Assembly (NCBI RefSeq): GCF_033962415.1
Contig: NZ_JAVIKH010000006.1
Span: 62,001 to 126,000, forward strand
Source: Candidatus Cetobacterium colombiensis
GTDB lineage: Bacteria; Fusobacteriota; Fusobacteriia; Fusobacteriales; Fusobacteriaceae
DNA: 64,000 nucleotides
Direction: 5' to 3'
Shown here: positions 7,833 to 16,814 of the stretch, one piece after another
Layout: each line of letters opens with the position of its first letter
Position numbering within the stretch: position 1 is the first letter of the stretch
Translations under genes and position numbers: made by a program
Notes under the pieces: generated by a model
What the model was told of the DNA's origin: nothing
What the model saw: the letters and a program-made list of their open reading frames with translations, nothing else
The model's database searches: none

Positions 7833-9452
7833 CTATTTTTTTGCGAATATATAATCATCTAAAAGGTTTCTCATTTTTATAACTCTTCCACCATAAACTA
7901 TGTGAATGTTATGAGCATCTGGAATAATTACTCCATTTGGTTTAGATTTTTTTATTAAATCTTGATTAACCTTTGAACTATCTTTTAATTCTATTCTAAG
8001 TCTTGAAATACAGTTATCAACTTCAACTATATTCTCTAATCCACCTAGTCCTTCTATCATAGTTTCAGCTAAACTATCCACTGGTGCATTATTTTTTGAA
8101 TCTGAAGAACTTTCACTCTCATCTTCAGAATCTTTAAAGTCATCCTTATTTCTTCCTATTGTTAAAACATTAAACTTTTTTATTATAAACACATAAGTGA
8201 AATAATAGATTAAGAAGAAAATTGGTCCAATTATTAAAAATACATACCATTTTGTATCTAATCCTTGTAAAGTTCCAAATACAAACCAGTCAATTATTCC
8301 ACCTTGGATATTACCAATTTTTACTCCTAATATAGCTGGCACTAAAGTTGATAGTCCTGCTAAAATTGCATTTGCAATCCATAGTATTGGAGATATAAAA
8401 ATATATGTAAACTCAATTGGCTCTGTAATTCCAGTTAAAACAACTGCTGTTAAACCAGGAATAAAGTATTTTAATAATTTTTCTCTTTGCTCTGGTAAAG
8501 CACATTTGTATAGTGCAAATACCACTGCTGGCATTCCAAATACCATGTGAAGTATTCTTCCTTGAGCTAGGTACTGAGTTGCCTTTGCTGAAAATGGTAA
8601 ATGATTTTCAAGTTGAGAGAAATATATATTTAACGCTCCCACTTGAGTATGTCCTGCTACACTTTCCACTCCCCCTAAAGCTGTAAATCTAAACGCTTGG
8701 TTTAAAATGTGGTGTAACCCTGTTGGATTAATAGCTTTTTCTAAGAATCCGTATAAAAATGCTCCTGCTATATTAAGCTTTGCAATTCCAGTTCCTAAAG
8801 TCATAATTAAACTATTTATATATGGCCATATATAAACTAAAGCCATTCCTACAAAAGGCATAATTAATGCACAAGCAATTGGAACAAATCTTTTTCCACT
8901 ATAAAAAGTAAGCGATGGATGTAGTTCAACTTGTCTAAATCTATTGTGAATAGCTATTGCAAATAGACCTGCTATCATTCCACCAATAACATTCATGTTA
9001 TATACAAAAACACCTAAAACATTTGTAAATTGAGAACTATAAAGGGTTGCATCAACTGCTGAATAGTTGTCATGCTCCATTAAATATTTTATTGATGTTG
9101 TTGTTGGAGTAAACCCTTGAACTCCTAGTATATAACTCATTCCAACTAACATAGCTATATAACCAACAACAGATGAATAAACTGCCACTTCTTTATCTCT
9201 TTTTACAATTCCTAATGGTATAGCCATTGCAAAAAGTAGTGGTAACTGAGCAAAAGGAATTCCAGCTAATCTTCTAATGAAACCTAAAAACCCTTGAATT
9301 CCTTCACCTTTTAGAAAAGGTAAAAACCCTATTATAACGGGATTTTGAAGGGCTGCTGACAGCCCCAAAAATATCGCCATAAATGATAATATTGAAATTG
9401 GAAACAGTAATGTTTTTCCAAAACTTTGTAGATCTTTTTTTAATTTTTCCAT
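7833..9452 (-). CDS. PTS glucose-superfamily enzyme IICB, probable mannosylglycerate or alpha-mannoside transporter
   Basis: This 539-residue protein has a IIC membrane domain with YSGKRFVPI, NPTGLHHILNQAFRFTALGG and TGITEPIEFTYIF, an acidic Ser/Asp/Glu-rich linker (about 430-452), and a C-terminal IIB domain with the phospho-Cys481 in EVDNCISRLRI. It has no IIA domain. The gene follows the GH38 gene by 22 bases and so is the last gene of that operon. In E. coli the matching transporter MngA is a fructose-type IIABC, so a glucose-type IICB here would be a replacement. The substrate is inferred from the neighbouring enzymes. Confidence 0.85.
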   Translation of the reverse strand: MEKLKKDLQSFGKTLLFPISILSFMAIFLGLSAALQNPVIIGFLPFLKGEGIQGFLGFIRRLAGIPFAQLPLLFAMAIPLGIVKRDKEVAVYSSVVGYIAMLVGMSYILGVQGFTPTTTSIKYLMEHDNYSAVDATLYSSQFTNVLGVFVYNMNVIGGMIAGLFAIAIHNRFRQVELHPSLTFYSGKRFVPIACALIMPFVGMALVYIWPYINSLIMTLGTGIAKLNIAGAFLYGFLEKAINPTGLHHILNQAFRFTALGGVESVAGHTQVGALNIYFSQLENHLPFSAKATQYLAQGRILHMVFGMPAVVFALYKCALPEQREKLLKYFIPGLTAVVLTGITEPIEFTYIFISPILWIANAILAGLSTLVPAILGVKIGNIQGGIIDWFVFGTLQGLDTKWYVFLIIGPIFFLIYYFTYVFIIKKFNVLTIGRNKDDFKDSEDESESSSDSKNNAPVDSLAETMIEGLGGLENIVEVDNCISRLRIELKDSSKVNQDLIKKSKPNGVIIPDAHNIHIVYGGRVIKMRNLLDDYIFAKK

Positions 9453-9474
9453 TATAATACCCCTTACTTCAATT

Positions 9475-12030
9475 TTAAACTAAAATATTTAAAATCTCTT
9501 GACCTTTTATTGTATATTTCTCTATTTTCTCTAATTTTTCCTCAAACATGTTACTCATATAAGTCTCTTTAGAGAAATCTAATTGAATTTCAGAATTTGT
9601 TGGGTTAAATAATCTTATAAAGATATTTTCTGATTGAGTACTCTCTTTTAATGTACTTACAACACACCCTTTTAAATCTAAACTTAACTCTGATTCAATT
9701 ATTGTTTTTACCTTTGGAACATTTATATTAAATCTATTGAACTCTTTTAATTGGTATCCAGCAATTGGTGTTAAAAACTCTTTTGCTTTTATGCTGTCAT
9801 TTTTGTTATTTTTTACAAATGATGCAGCTAAACTAAATTTGAATTTTTCTCCAATTAATTGGTTATCAGGAGTCTCTATCTCAATTCCAGATGGTCTTCC
9901 AGGTCTATTGATAAGTTCTCTTTTTCCTAAGTGAGAGAATGATCTAAATAGTGTAACAAATATTTTTTTATCTAGTACTTCGTACTCTTTTAATCCGTAG
10001 CTGAATATTGTCGCTCTTTTTTCATCTTTTTCTAGAGCTACATAAGAGTTAAATGTCTCAATAGATACTGGCTTTTCTGCCCATTTATCCTCTTCCCAAA
10101 TGCTTAACTCTTTTTCAAAGTACACTGGATTTTCAATTACAGATAAGTGAGAATCACATTCAACTGTTTCTGTTTTTATATTTGTATTTAAAACAGCTCT
10201 AAATCTTGTATCTTTTAAGCTATTTGTATGCTCTAAGTCAACTTTAATCATATCGCTATTATCTAAAGTTAATGTCACATCAAAGAATATTTCCTTATCT
10301 TGCTTTCCTAAATCTCTAGATGCTTGATCTTGAGGTAAGTTGTAAGAAACTCTATATTTTAAAATCTCTTGTGTATTACCTTTTAATGACTCTATATTTG
10401 TAATTGTAGAATCTTTTGAAGCGAATATTATATCTTTGTGAGGTGGTGAATAGTCATAACTATCTCCTGCATCTCCACTTGTTTCTATAGAGAATACATC
10501 CTCTACTACTTCTCCAGTTCCTTTTACTAAAAGTTTTATTCCATTGTTTTCGATTGTTACTTTATAGAAATCATTTTCAATTGAAGTATCTGCAGCAACA
10601 TTGTTTATTAACTCATAAGATACTCCCTCTTCAAATGTTAAGTATTCTACAGATAATCCTTTGATACTTTCTACATTAAGTACAGCTTTTGTTCTAAATA
10701 CTTTAATATCTAAAAGTCTTGCTGCTACTTGTCTATCAATTAATCCAGCATCCTCTACATTTTGAGATAATACTAAGTAATCAATCTCTTTTTCACCATT
10801 TAATACTTTAAAATCACTTGTTCTTGTTACAAATTCAACTTCTACAGTTTCATTTTTTCTTTCATAAGGTAAGTAGTTATATAAAGTTATTACATTTTTA
10901 CCTTTTTTCTCTGCTGATAAAGAAATAAGTCTCATATAAAGTTCAATTTGAGTGTCAACAATCTCTTTCACTTGGATTAAACGTTGCTTTATATCTTTAT
11001 TTACAAGGTCTGAGTTACATCCTCCAATACTGTCGTGAGCATGAGTTCCAAACATCTCTTTTAAACACTTTTCAAATATCTCATGTGGATAATCTATGTT
11101 TAAGTTCTTTCCAAGTAATGCTAGTGGCTCTAAAATATTATATATTTTATACTCTAACTCTGTATTTAAAAGTTTTATATCCATTCTTGTTGAAGTTATA
11201 GTTTTATGGATTCTTGCATGCTTACTATGATTTAAGTCTCCTTCAACTGTTTCTAAAGTTAAATCTTTAAGAGAATCTACATAACTTTCAAAATCTGCTA
11301 TTGATACTTCAGCATCTGGATAAAACTCTCTAATATTATCCATTACAGCGTGAATATCTTTTTGAATTGGCATTTGATCGTGACCATTCATTATAAGTCT
11401 TGAATCTCCTGCTGAGTATTTATCTAAAACTTTCATTATTTTTTCCATTCTAGATTTTAACTCATCTTTATCGCTCTCTAAGTATTTAGCTCCTTGGTAT
11501 CCTGTTGCTAAGTTTATTCCAAAAATAACGCTTCCATCTATTCCTTTCCATAAGAAGTCTGATTTATCAGCTTTTAATTCACTGAAACCTCTCCAGAAAA
11601 ATGTGCTCTCTATTCCAAATTGCTTATATATTTGTGGAATTTGTGCTGAGTGTCCGAAAGTATCTGGGGCATAACCTACTTTCATTACATCTCCATATTC
11701 CATAGCTTTTTTCATTCCGTAATATAAGTTTCTGATTATTGACTCTCCATGAACTAACATTAAATCTGTTTGTGTGTACCATGGTCCAACTCTTAAAGCT
11801 TTTCTCTCTACTAAAGCTTTAACTCTCTCTTTCCATTTAGGAGCAAACTCAATGAAGTCATCTAGCATTACGCTTTGTCCATCTAATATATAAATAACAT
11901 CAGTGTTTTCTTCTAAGAATTCAATTACCTCAAACATATGATTTCTTAAAAGTACCTGTGTTTCACTTTTTGTAAAATACCACTCTCTATCCCAGTGTGT
12001 ATGCATTAAAATTTTGATGTTTCTGTTCAT
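9475..12030 (-). CDS. mngB: GH38 alpha-mannosidase, MngB-like (mannosylglycerate hydrolase)
   Basis: This 851-residue cytoplasmic protein keeps the GH38 motifs: HTHWDREWY (residues 10-18, zinc ligands His12 and Asp14), GPWYTQTD near 82, the nucleophile Asp123 in YAPDTFGHSAQ, NGHDQMP near 215 and THAHDSIGG near 330. From memory, length and motif spacing follow E. coli MngB, including LIDRQ and GRPSGI, more closely than lysosomal or ManA-type enzymes. MngB cleaves 2-O-(6-phospho-mannosyl)-glycerate to mannose-6-phosphate and glycerate. The PTS gene downstream would supply the phosphorylated substrate, and the nearby glycerate kinase would use the glycerate. Confidence 0.85.
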   Translation of the reverse strand: MNRNIKILMHTHWDREWYFTKSETQVLLRNHMFEVIEFLEENTDVIYILDGQSVMLDDFIEFAPKWKERVKALVERKALRVGPWYTQTDLMLVHGESIIRNLYYGMKKAMEYGDVMKVGYAPDTFGHSAQIPQIYKQFGIESTFFWRGFSELKADKSDFLWKGIDGSVIFGINLATGYQGAKYLESDKDELKSRMEKIMKVLDKYSAGDSRLIMNGHDQMPIQKDIHAVMDNIREFYPDAEVSIADFESYVDSLKDLTLETVEGDLNHSKHARIHKTITSTRMDIKLLNTELEYKIYNILEPLALLGKNLNIDYPHEIFEKCLKEMFGTHAHDSIGGCNSDLVNKDIKQRLIQVKEIVDTQIELYMRLISLSAEKKGKNVITLYNYLPYERKNETVEVEFVTRTSDFKVLNGEKEIDYLVLSQNVEDAGLIDRQVAARLLDIKVFRTKAVLNVESIKGLSVEYLTFEEGVSYELINNVAADTSIENDFYKVTIENNGIKLLVKGTGEVVEDVFSIETSGDAGDSYDYSPPHKDIIFASKDSTITNIESLKGNTQEILKYRVSYNLPQDQASRDLGKQDKEIFFDVTLTLDNSDMIKVDLEHTNSLKDTRFRAVLNTNIKTETVECDSHLSVIENPVYFEKELSIWEEDKWAEKPVSIETFNSYVALEKDEKRATIFSYGLKEYEVLDKKIFVTLFRSFSHLGKRELINRPGRPSGIEIETPDNQLIGEKFKFSLAASFVKNNKNDSIKAKEFLTPIAGYQLKEFNRFNINVPKVKTIIESELSLDLKGCVVSTLKESTQSENIFIRLFNPTNSEIQLDFSKETYMSNMFEEKLEKIEKYTIKGQEILNILV

Positions 12031-12107
12031 TTTAACTCCTTTTATTTCACATTTAATATATAACTTATTATATATGAAAAGAGTTAATTTTTTTAATTCT
12101 ATTTGTT

Positions 12108-12119
12108 GGATAATTATCC
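12108..12119. promoter_or_regulatory. 12-base palindrome between rpiR-type gene and mngB
   Basis: GGATAATTATCC is a perfect palindrome overlapping the stop codon of the RpiR-type regulator, about 80 bases before mngB. It could be that regulator's operator. A short AT-rich palindrome can also occur by chance. Confidence 0.3.
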
Positions 12120-12830
12120 GAAATGCAATAAATTTACCAATTCATTGACCATTATTATCATATGTAGCTGTTGTTCACGAGTTATAACGTTTAATTTATC
12201 TATGGAAATATTGTGAGTAAAAGAACAATCTGAAAGTTTATCCAGATAACTTCCCCTTTTTGTTATTGATAATAATGTATTTCCTCTCTCTTTAAAACTT
12301 TTAGCTACATGTTTAATTCTCAAAGTTTCTCCTGAACTAGAGATAACAAGTAAAGTAAAATCATTGAAGTTTTCTAACATTTTTTCTTCACTTATAAATA
12401 TTACCTGAAATCCTAAATATAAAAGCTGCCTCTGTAAATACGTTGCTGTTATTTTAGAAGCTCCCAATCCATAGAGTAGTATTCTTGGAGTATCTTTTAA
12501 AACTTGGGATAATTTTTTCCCCTCTTTCATATTTATATTTTCAATAAAAAAAAGCGTGTTAGTTATAGATTCCTTTTTATATTTCTCCCTTTCTAATATA
12601 TCCTCTTTAATTGAAAATTTTAAATCACTAAAACCAGCAAATCCTAACTTTTTACAAAGTCTATTTATACTTCCCTGAGAAGTGTAAGCTTCTTTACATA
12701 TTTCTAAAACAGTTATATCTGGTATTCTAGAAAAATTTTTTTCTAGAAAATCTAAAATCTCCTCTTCTGCTTTTGTTAATTTTTCCCTTATTTCCCTAGT
12801 TTGAAGAAGTTCTAATACTTTATACGGCAT
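12114..12830 (-). CDS. MurR/RpiR-family transcriptional regulator
   Basis: The 238-residue protein has the N-terminal RpiR helix-turn-helix (LTKAEEEILDFLEKNF, then TSQGSINRLCKKLGFAGFSDLK near residues 50-71) and a C-terminal SIS sugar-phosphate isomerase-like domain (ILLYGLGASKITATYLQRQL, and VISSSGETLRIKHVAKSF). The SIS fold senses phosphosugars. It sits 83 bases upstream of mngB in the same direction and is the likely controller of the mngB-PTS genes. E. coli mng is controlled by the GntR-type MngR, so this would be a different regulator class for a similar pathway. Confidence 0.88.
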   Translation of the reverse strand: MPYKVLELLQTREIREKLTKAEEEILDFLEKNFSRIPDITVLEICKEAYTSQGSINRLCKKLGFAGFSDLKFSIKEDILEREKYKKESITNTLFFIENINMKEGKKLSQVLKDTPRILLYGLGASKITATYLQRQLLYLGFQVIFISEEKMLENFNDFTLLVISSSGETLRIKHVAKSFKERGNTLLSITKRGSYLDKLSDCSFTHNISIDKLNVITREQQLHMIIMVNELVNLLHFG

Positions 12831-12867
12831 CTTTTCCTCCTGTTTTTTCTAACATTTTACTATAAAT

Positions 12868-12901
12868 TGAAAAAATGCCCTAATTTAATTAGGACATTTT
12901 T
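12868..12901 (-). terminator. terminator after glycerate kinase
   Basis: The hairpin ATGTCCTAA / TTAGGGCAT on the minus strand (one G-U pair) is followed by TTTTTTC. The wobble pairs only on the minus strand, pointing to the garK transcript. Confidence 0.75.
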
Positions 12902-12907
12902 AATTCT

Positions 12908-14062
12908 TTATTTTTTAAATTTTCTTTCGCAAACTTTTATTAATCTGAAAATCTCTTCAGAATTTGCTTTTACAAATTTATAAGCCACTTCTTTTTTCAT
13001 AGCATCTTCTAAAGCTATTGGGTAATTTATTATTGAGAAGAAGCTATCTATACCCTTTTCATGAGTTTGAACTGCCTCATCTGTTAAACCACCTGCTAAA
13101 GCAATTACAGGAATATGGAACTTTTTAGCTATTTTTGCAACTCCCACAGGAGCTTTCCCCATAGCTGTTTGATGATCTAGTCTTCCTTCTCCCGTTATAA
13201 CAAAGTCAGCATCTTTTAATTCATTTTCTAAACCAACTTTTTCTAGAACCATATCTATTCCTGGGGCTAATTTAGCATCTAAAAAGGCTACTAAACCTCC
13301 TCCTAAACCTCCTGCCGCTCCTGCACCAGAAAGATTTGAAATATCTATATTCAATTCATTTTTTATAACTTTTGCTAAATCTTCTAGTCCTTTATCAAGC
13401 TCTTTTACCATATCCTCAGTGGCACCTTTTTGTCTTGAATATATTTCAGCTGCTCCTTTTGGACCATAAAAAGGATTGTCCACATCACAAGCTATTAAAA
13501 ATTTACACTCGTTTAATTCTGCTAGTTTTTCTTTTGAATCTATATATTTTACTTTAGATAAAATTTCTCCACCATATCCTAGTTCATTTTTATTTTCATC
13601 TAAAAATTTATATCCTAAAGCTTGTAGCATTCCAAGTCCAGCATCATTTGTTGCACTTCCACCTAATCCAATTATAAATTCACGACACCCTTTTAACACT
13701 GCATCTTTTATCAGTTCTCCCGTTCCATAAGTAGTAGTTTTCATAGGATTTCTTTTTTCCACTGGTATTAATGGTAATCCTGAAGCTTCAGCCATTTCTA
13801 TTACAGCAGTTTTTCCGTCTCCCATTATTCCATATTTAGCTTCAATTTTTTCCATTAAAGGATTATTTACTGTAACTTTTATGAATTCACCTTTTGTTCC
13901 TTCAACTAAAGAATCCACCGTACCTTCTCCACCATCAGCAATGGGAACTTTTATTACTTCTGCTTCTGGATATACAACTTTTACTCCAGCTTCTATACCT
14001 TGTCCAAGTTCATATGAACTTAAACTTCCCTTAAACGAATCTATAGCCACTACTATTTTCAT
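12908..14062 (-). CDS. garK: glycerate kinase (GarK/GlxK family)
   Basis: The start chosen is the ATG at 14062 (MKIVVAIDSFKGSLSS), which has GAAGGAGAAG just upstream. A TTG at 14077 overlaps that ribosome site. The 384-residue protein carries the family signatures VPIADGGEGT near 43, LGGSATNDAGLGM near 138, SGAGAAGGLGGG near 246 and VITGEGRLDHQT near 285. It phosphorylates D-glycerate with ATP, feeding glycolysis as phosphoglycerate. It has its own promoter and terminator next to the mngB cluster, so it probably uses the glycerate released there. Whether the product is 2- or 3-phosphoglycerate is not visible, although this family usually makes the 2-phosphate. Confidence 0.92.
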   Translation of the reverse strand: MKIVVAIDSFKGSLSSYELGQGIEAGVKVVYPEAEVIKVPIADGGEGTVDSLVEGTKGEFIKVTVNNPLMEKIEAKYGIMGDGKTAVIEMAEASGLPLIPVEKRNPMKTTTYGTGELIKDAVLKGCREFIIGLGGSATNDAGLGMLQALGYKFLDENKNELGYGGEILSKVKYIDSKEKLAELNECKFLIACDVDNPFYGPKGAAEIYSRQKGATEDMVKELDKGLEDLAKVIKNELNIDISNLSGAGAAGGLGGGLVAFLDAKLAPGIDMVLEKVGLENELKDADFVITGEGRLDHQTAMGKAPVGVAKIAKKFHIPVIALAGGLTDEAVQTHEKGIDSFFSIINYPIALEDAMKKEVAYKFVKANSEEIFRLIKVCERKFKK

Positions 14063-14116
14063 TAACTTCTCCTTCAAACTTTTTTCATAATTAAAATTTG
14101 CAATTACATCGTTAAA

Positions 14117-14145
14117 TTTATACTATTTTTTCATTTAATTGTCAA
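14117..14145 (-). promoter_or_regulatory. promoter of garK
   Basis: On the minus strand the consensus -35 TTGACA (14140-14145) and -10 TATAAA (14117-14122) are 17 bases apart, about 55 bases before the garK start. Confidence 0.7.
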
Positions 14146-14158
14146 TGTCTTACTTTTT

Positions 14159-15085
14159 TTAAAATTTTGATTTGATTTCTTCAATCATTTTGTTTGTTGA
14201 ATTTAAACCACCTGTTGCAGTATACCAAACCTCAGAATCTAAAAATACAATATTTCCATTTTGCCAAGCTTTTGTGGCTTTAACAATATCATTATCAAAA
14301 GCTTTATTTGCTGAAACATCTCCTCCAACAACTGCAGCTCTATCAACGATAAATATATAATCTGGATTTTTCTCTAAAATATATTCAAAATTAATTTTAC
14401 TTCCATGTGTAGAAGCTGTAATATTTTCAATTGATTTAAATCCAAAATAATCATATATTATTCCAAATCTTGATTTTAATCCATAAGCTGATAACTTTCC
14501 ATTATTTGAAAGAATTACCAATGCATTTAAGTTCTTTTCTTGAACTTTTTCTTTTATATTTTTTAAAGTTTCTTCAATTTTTTCCATTTGATTTCCTAAT
14601 ATCTCACTTTTATCAAATATATTTCCAACAGTTTCTAAATTAGTTTTCAGTGATTTAATATAGTCTTCACCATTTGTTTTTAAAGCTACTGTTGGTGCAA
14701 TTTTTGACAGTTGATCATAAAAAGGTTCTTGTCTTCCTGAGATTATTATTAAATCTGGTTTTATCTCATATAATTTTTCTAAATTTGGCTCTTTTAAACT
14801 TCCAACATTTACATATTTATTATCTGAATATTTTTCTAAATATTTTGGTAATGCCTCTTTAGGTAGCCCTGTTATTTCAACTCCTATATTGTCTAAAACA
14901 TCCACTATTCCATAATCAAAAACTACAACTTTTTTTGGATTTTCTACAACTTCTGCTTCACCCATATAATGCTCTATTTTTATCTTGTTTGTATCTATTT
15001 TTTCTGAATTTTTTGGTGATATATAATAAATAACTCCACATACAAAAGCTATAAATAAAACAAACACTTCTAATATTTTTTTCAT
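14159..15085 (-). CDS. iron-siderophore ABC transporter substrate-binding protein (YclQ/FatB/CeuE-like)
   Basis: Start at 15085 (MKKILEVFVLF) gives the best spacing from the AGGAGG at 15090-15095; longer frames overlap the ATPase gene. The 308-residue protein has an N-terminal hydrophobic export segment without a clear lipobox, then a class III binding-protein fold. Family features include VVVFDYGIVDVLDNIGVEI, KPDLIIISGRQ near 110 and a long helix linking the lobes. It would bind an Fe(III)-siderophore in the periplasm and deliver it to the permease pair encoded by the two genes that begin this operon. It is the last gene of a four-gene unit starting at 17757. Confidence 0.87.
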   Translation of the reverse strand: MKKILEVFVLFIAFVCGVIYYISPKNSEKIDTNKIKIEHYMGEAEVVENPKKVVVFDYGIVDVLDNIGVEITGLPKEALPKYLEKYSDNKYVNVGSLKEPNLEKLYEIKPDLIIISGRQEPFYDQLSKIAPTVALKTNGEDYIKSLKTNLETVGNIFDKSEILGNQMEKIEETLKNIKEKVQEKNLNALVILSNNGKLSAYGLKSRFGIIYDYFGFKSIENITASTHGSKINFEYILEKNPDYIFIVDRAAVVGGDVSANKAFDNDIVKATKAWQNGNIVFLDSEVWYTATGGLNSTNKMIEEIKSKF

Positions 15086-15093
15086 CATTCCTC

Positions 15094-15849
15094 CTAGAAA
15101 TATATACATATATTCTTATTATTAATTTCTTTTACTTCTATTGACATTTCATAAAGTTTTTCCAACTTCTCTTGTATAACTATATTTTTAGTTTTATCCA
15201 TATGTTTTAATTTTCCATTTTTCATAGCTAATATGTAATCTGAATAAACTGAAGTAAAGTTTATATCATGCATTACAATTACAATAGTTTTCTTTAACTC
15301 TTTAACTAATTTATGTAAAATTTTCATCATTTGAACAGCACTTTTCATATCTAAATTATTTAAAGGTTCATCTAGTAATATATATTTTGTATTTTGAGCT
15401 ATTGTCATAGCAATATATGCTCTTTGTCTTTGACCACCACTTAACTCATCTAAATACTTATCTCTAAACTCCTTTAAATTCATATATTCCATAGCTTCTT
15501 CTATTTTTTCTTTATCCTCTTTTGTCAACTTCCCATTACTGTGAGGAAATCTACCAAAAGAAATCAATTCGTAAACTGTTAGCTTTATATTTGTAGAGTT
15601 ATCTTGCTTTAACGTTGCTACTGTTTTAGCTAATTCTGTTTTATTCCAATCTTCAATATTTTTTCCATCTATTTTTATTTCACCAGAATCCCACGGTGTA
15701 AATCTACTTATCATATTTAATAATGTACTTTTTCCAGCTCCATTTGGACCTATTATACATGTTATTTTCTCTTCTGGTATCTCTGTAGTAACATCTTTTA
15801 CAACATAATTTTCTCTATATTTTTTGCTTATATTTTTTATCTCTATCAT
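15094..15849 (-). CDS. iron-siderophore ABC transporter ATP-binding protein (YclP/FatE-like)
   Basis: This 251-residue ATPase has Walker A GPNGAGKST near residue 34, signature LSGGQRQR near 137, Walker B YILLDEPL and the switch His in VIVMHDINF. The Q-loop region TLKQDNS matches the FepC/FecE group, which serves siderophores, heme and cobalamin. Its start overlaps the preceding permease stop by 4 bases, showing coupled translation. Confidence 0.9.
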   Translation of the reverse strand: MIEIKNISKKYRENYVVKDVTTEIPEEKITCIIGPNGAGKSTLLNMISRFTPWDSGEIKIDGKNIEDWNKTELAKTVATLKQDNSTNIKLTVYELISFGRFPHSNGKLTKEDKEKIEEAMEYMNLKEFRDKYLDELSGGQRQRAYIAMTIAQNTKYILLDEPLNNLDMKSAVQMMKILHKLVKELKKTIVIVMHDINFTSVYSDYILAMKNGKLKHMDKTKNIVIQEKLEKLYEMSIEVKEINNKNICIYF

Positions 15850-16814
15850 CTAACTTTCCTCTCTTTTAATAAAATACTCAATAAATAAATTCCACCTACA
15901 AAATTAATAATCGTTCCCACAGGAAAACTATTATTAAATATTTTCTCCACCAATAATTGTCCTGAAATTAAAAAAACTATACTTAGTAAAGTTGATGAAA
16001 GAATAAGATATCTGTGTTTATAAGTTTTTAAAATCTCTTTTGAAATATTTACTGTTAACAGGCCTAAAAACATCACTGGACCTACTAAAGCTGTTGAAAT
16101 TGAAACTAAAATTCCAACTAAAGTTAATTTTTTTCTCAATAGCTTTTTATAATCTAGTCCTAAATTAATTGATTGATTGTAACCTAAACTCATAACGTCT
16201 AGTTTTACAATATCATTTTTTAGCCAAAGTAATGAAACCCCTAAGATTCCATAAGCTATTGCCAATAAAGTTGTATTAACTTTACTATAACTAGCAAACA
16301 ACGAACTTTGAAGTATTAAGAACTCATCTGGATCCATAATCATTTGAATTCCATTGGATAAACTATCTAAAAATGTTCCAACTATCATTCCTATTAGAAT
16401 CATATACAAAAGTTTTCCTTTACTTTTATTCGTAAAAAATTTTTGTAAAAGAATACTTACTAAAATCATAAAAAATGTTGTTATCATAAATTTTGGCACA
16501 CTTTCTAATAATACTGGTAATTTTCTTTTAAATACAAAGATTAATAGTGTTTGTAAAAAAACATACATTGAATCTAATCCCATAACACTTGGCGTTAATA
16601 TTCTACTATCTGTTACTGTTTGGAATATCAATGTTGAAACAGCTATACATGTACCACTTAATATCATTGATAATAATTTTATTCCCCTTGTAGAGATTAA
16701 ATATTGGGCATTATTTTTATTTATACCTATAAACAGAAATATACTTATTGCAATAAGTAAAACTATTAGTAATAAAAATAGCCTATTTTCTATTTTTTTT
16801 TCTTTATGATTCAA
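15846..16814 (-). CDS. iron-siderophore ABC transporter permease (YclO/FatC-like)
   Basis: The 322-residue, roughly eight- to nine-span protein belongs to the FecCD/BtuC permease family. It carries SVMGLDSMY near 95, the cytoplasmic coupling stretch LDVMSLGYNQSINLGLDY near 205 and a final VGGIYLLSILLKERKVR. It overlaps the start of the ATPase gene and is itself overlapped by the first permease gene by 11 bases. The two permeases would form a heterodimer in the inner membrane. Confidence 0.88.
   Translation of the reverse strand: MNHKEKKIENRLFLLLIVLLIAISIFLFIGINKNNAQYLISTRGIKLLSMILSGTCIAVSTLIFQTVTDSRILTPSVMGLDSMYVFLQTLLIFVFKRKLPVLLESVPKFMITTFFMILVSILLQKFFTNKSKGKLLYMILIGMIVGTFLDSLSNGIQMIMDPDEFLILQSSLFASYSKVNTTLLAIAYGILGVSLLWLKNDIVKLDVMSLGYNQSINLGLDYKKLLRKKLTLVGILVSISTALVGPVMFLGLLTVNISKEILKTYKHRYLILSSTLLSIVFLISGQLLVEKIFNNSFPVGTIINFVGGIYLLSILLKERKVR

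Noticed and set aside
16354-16809. 151-residue open frame on the + strand opposite the siderophore permease
   Set aside because: The minus strand holds a complete FecCD-type permease; the opposite frame is a by-product of AT-rich membrane coding sequence.
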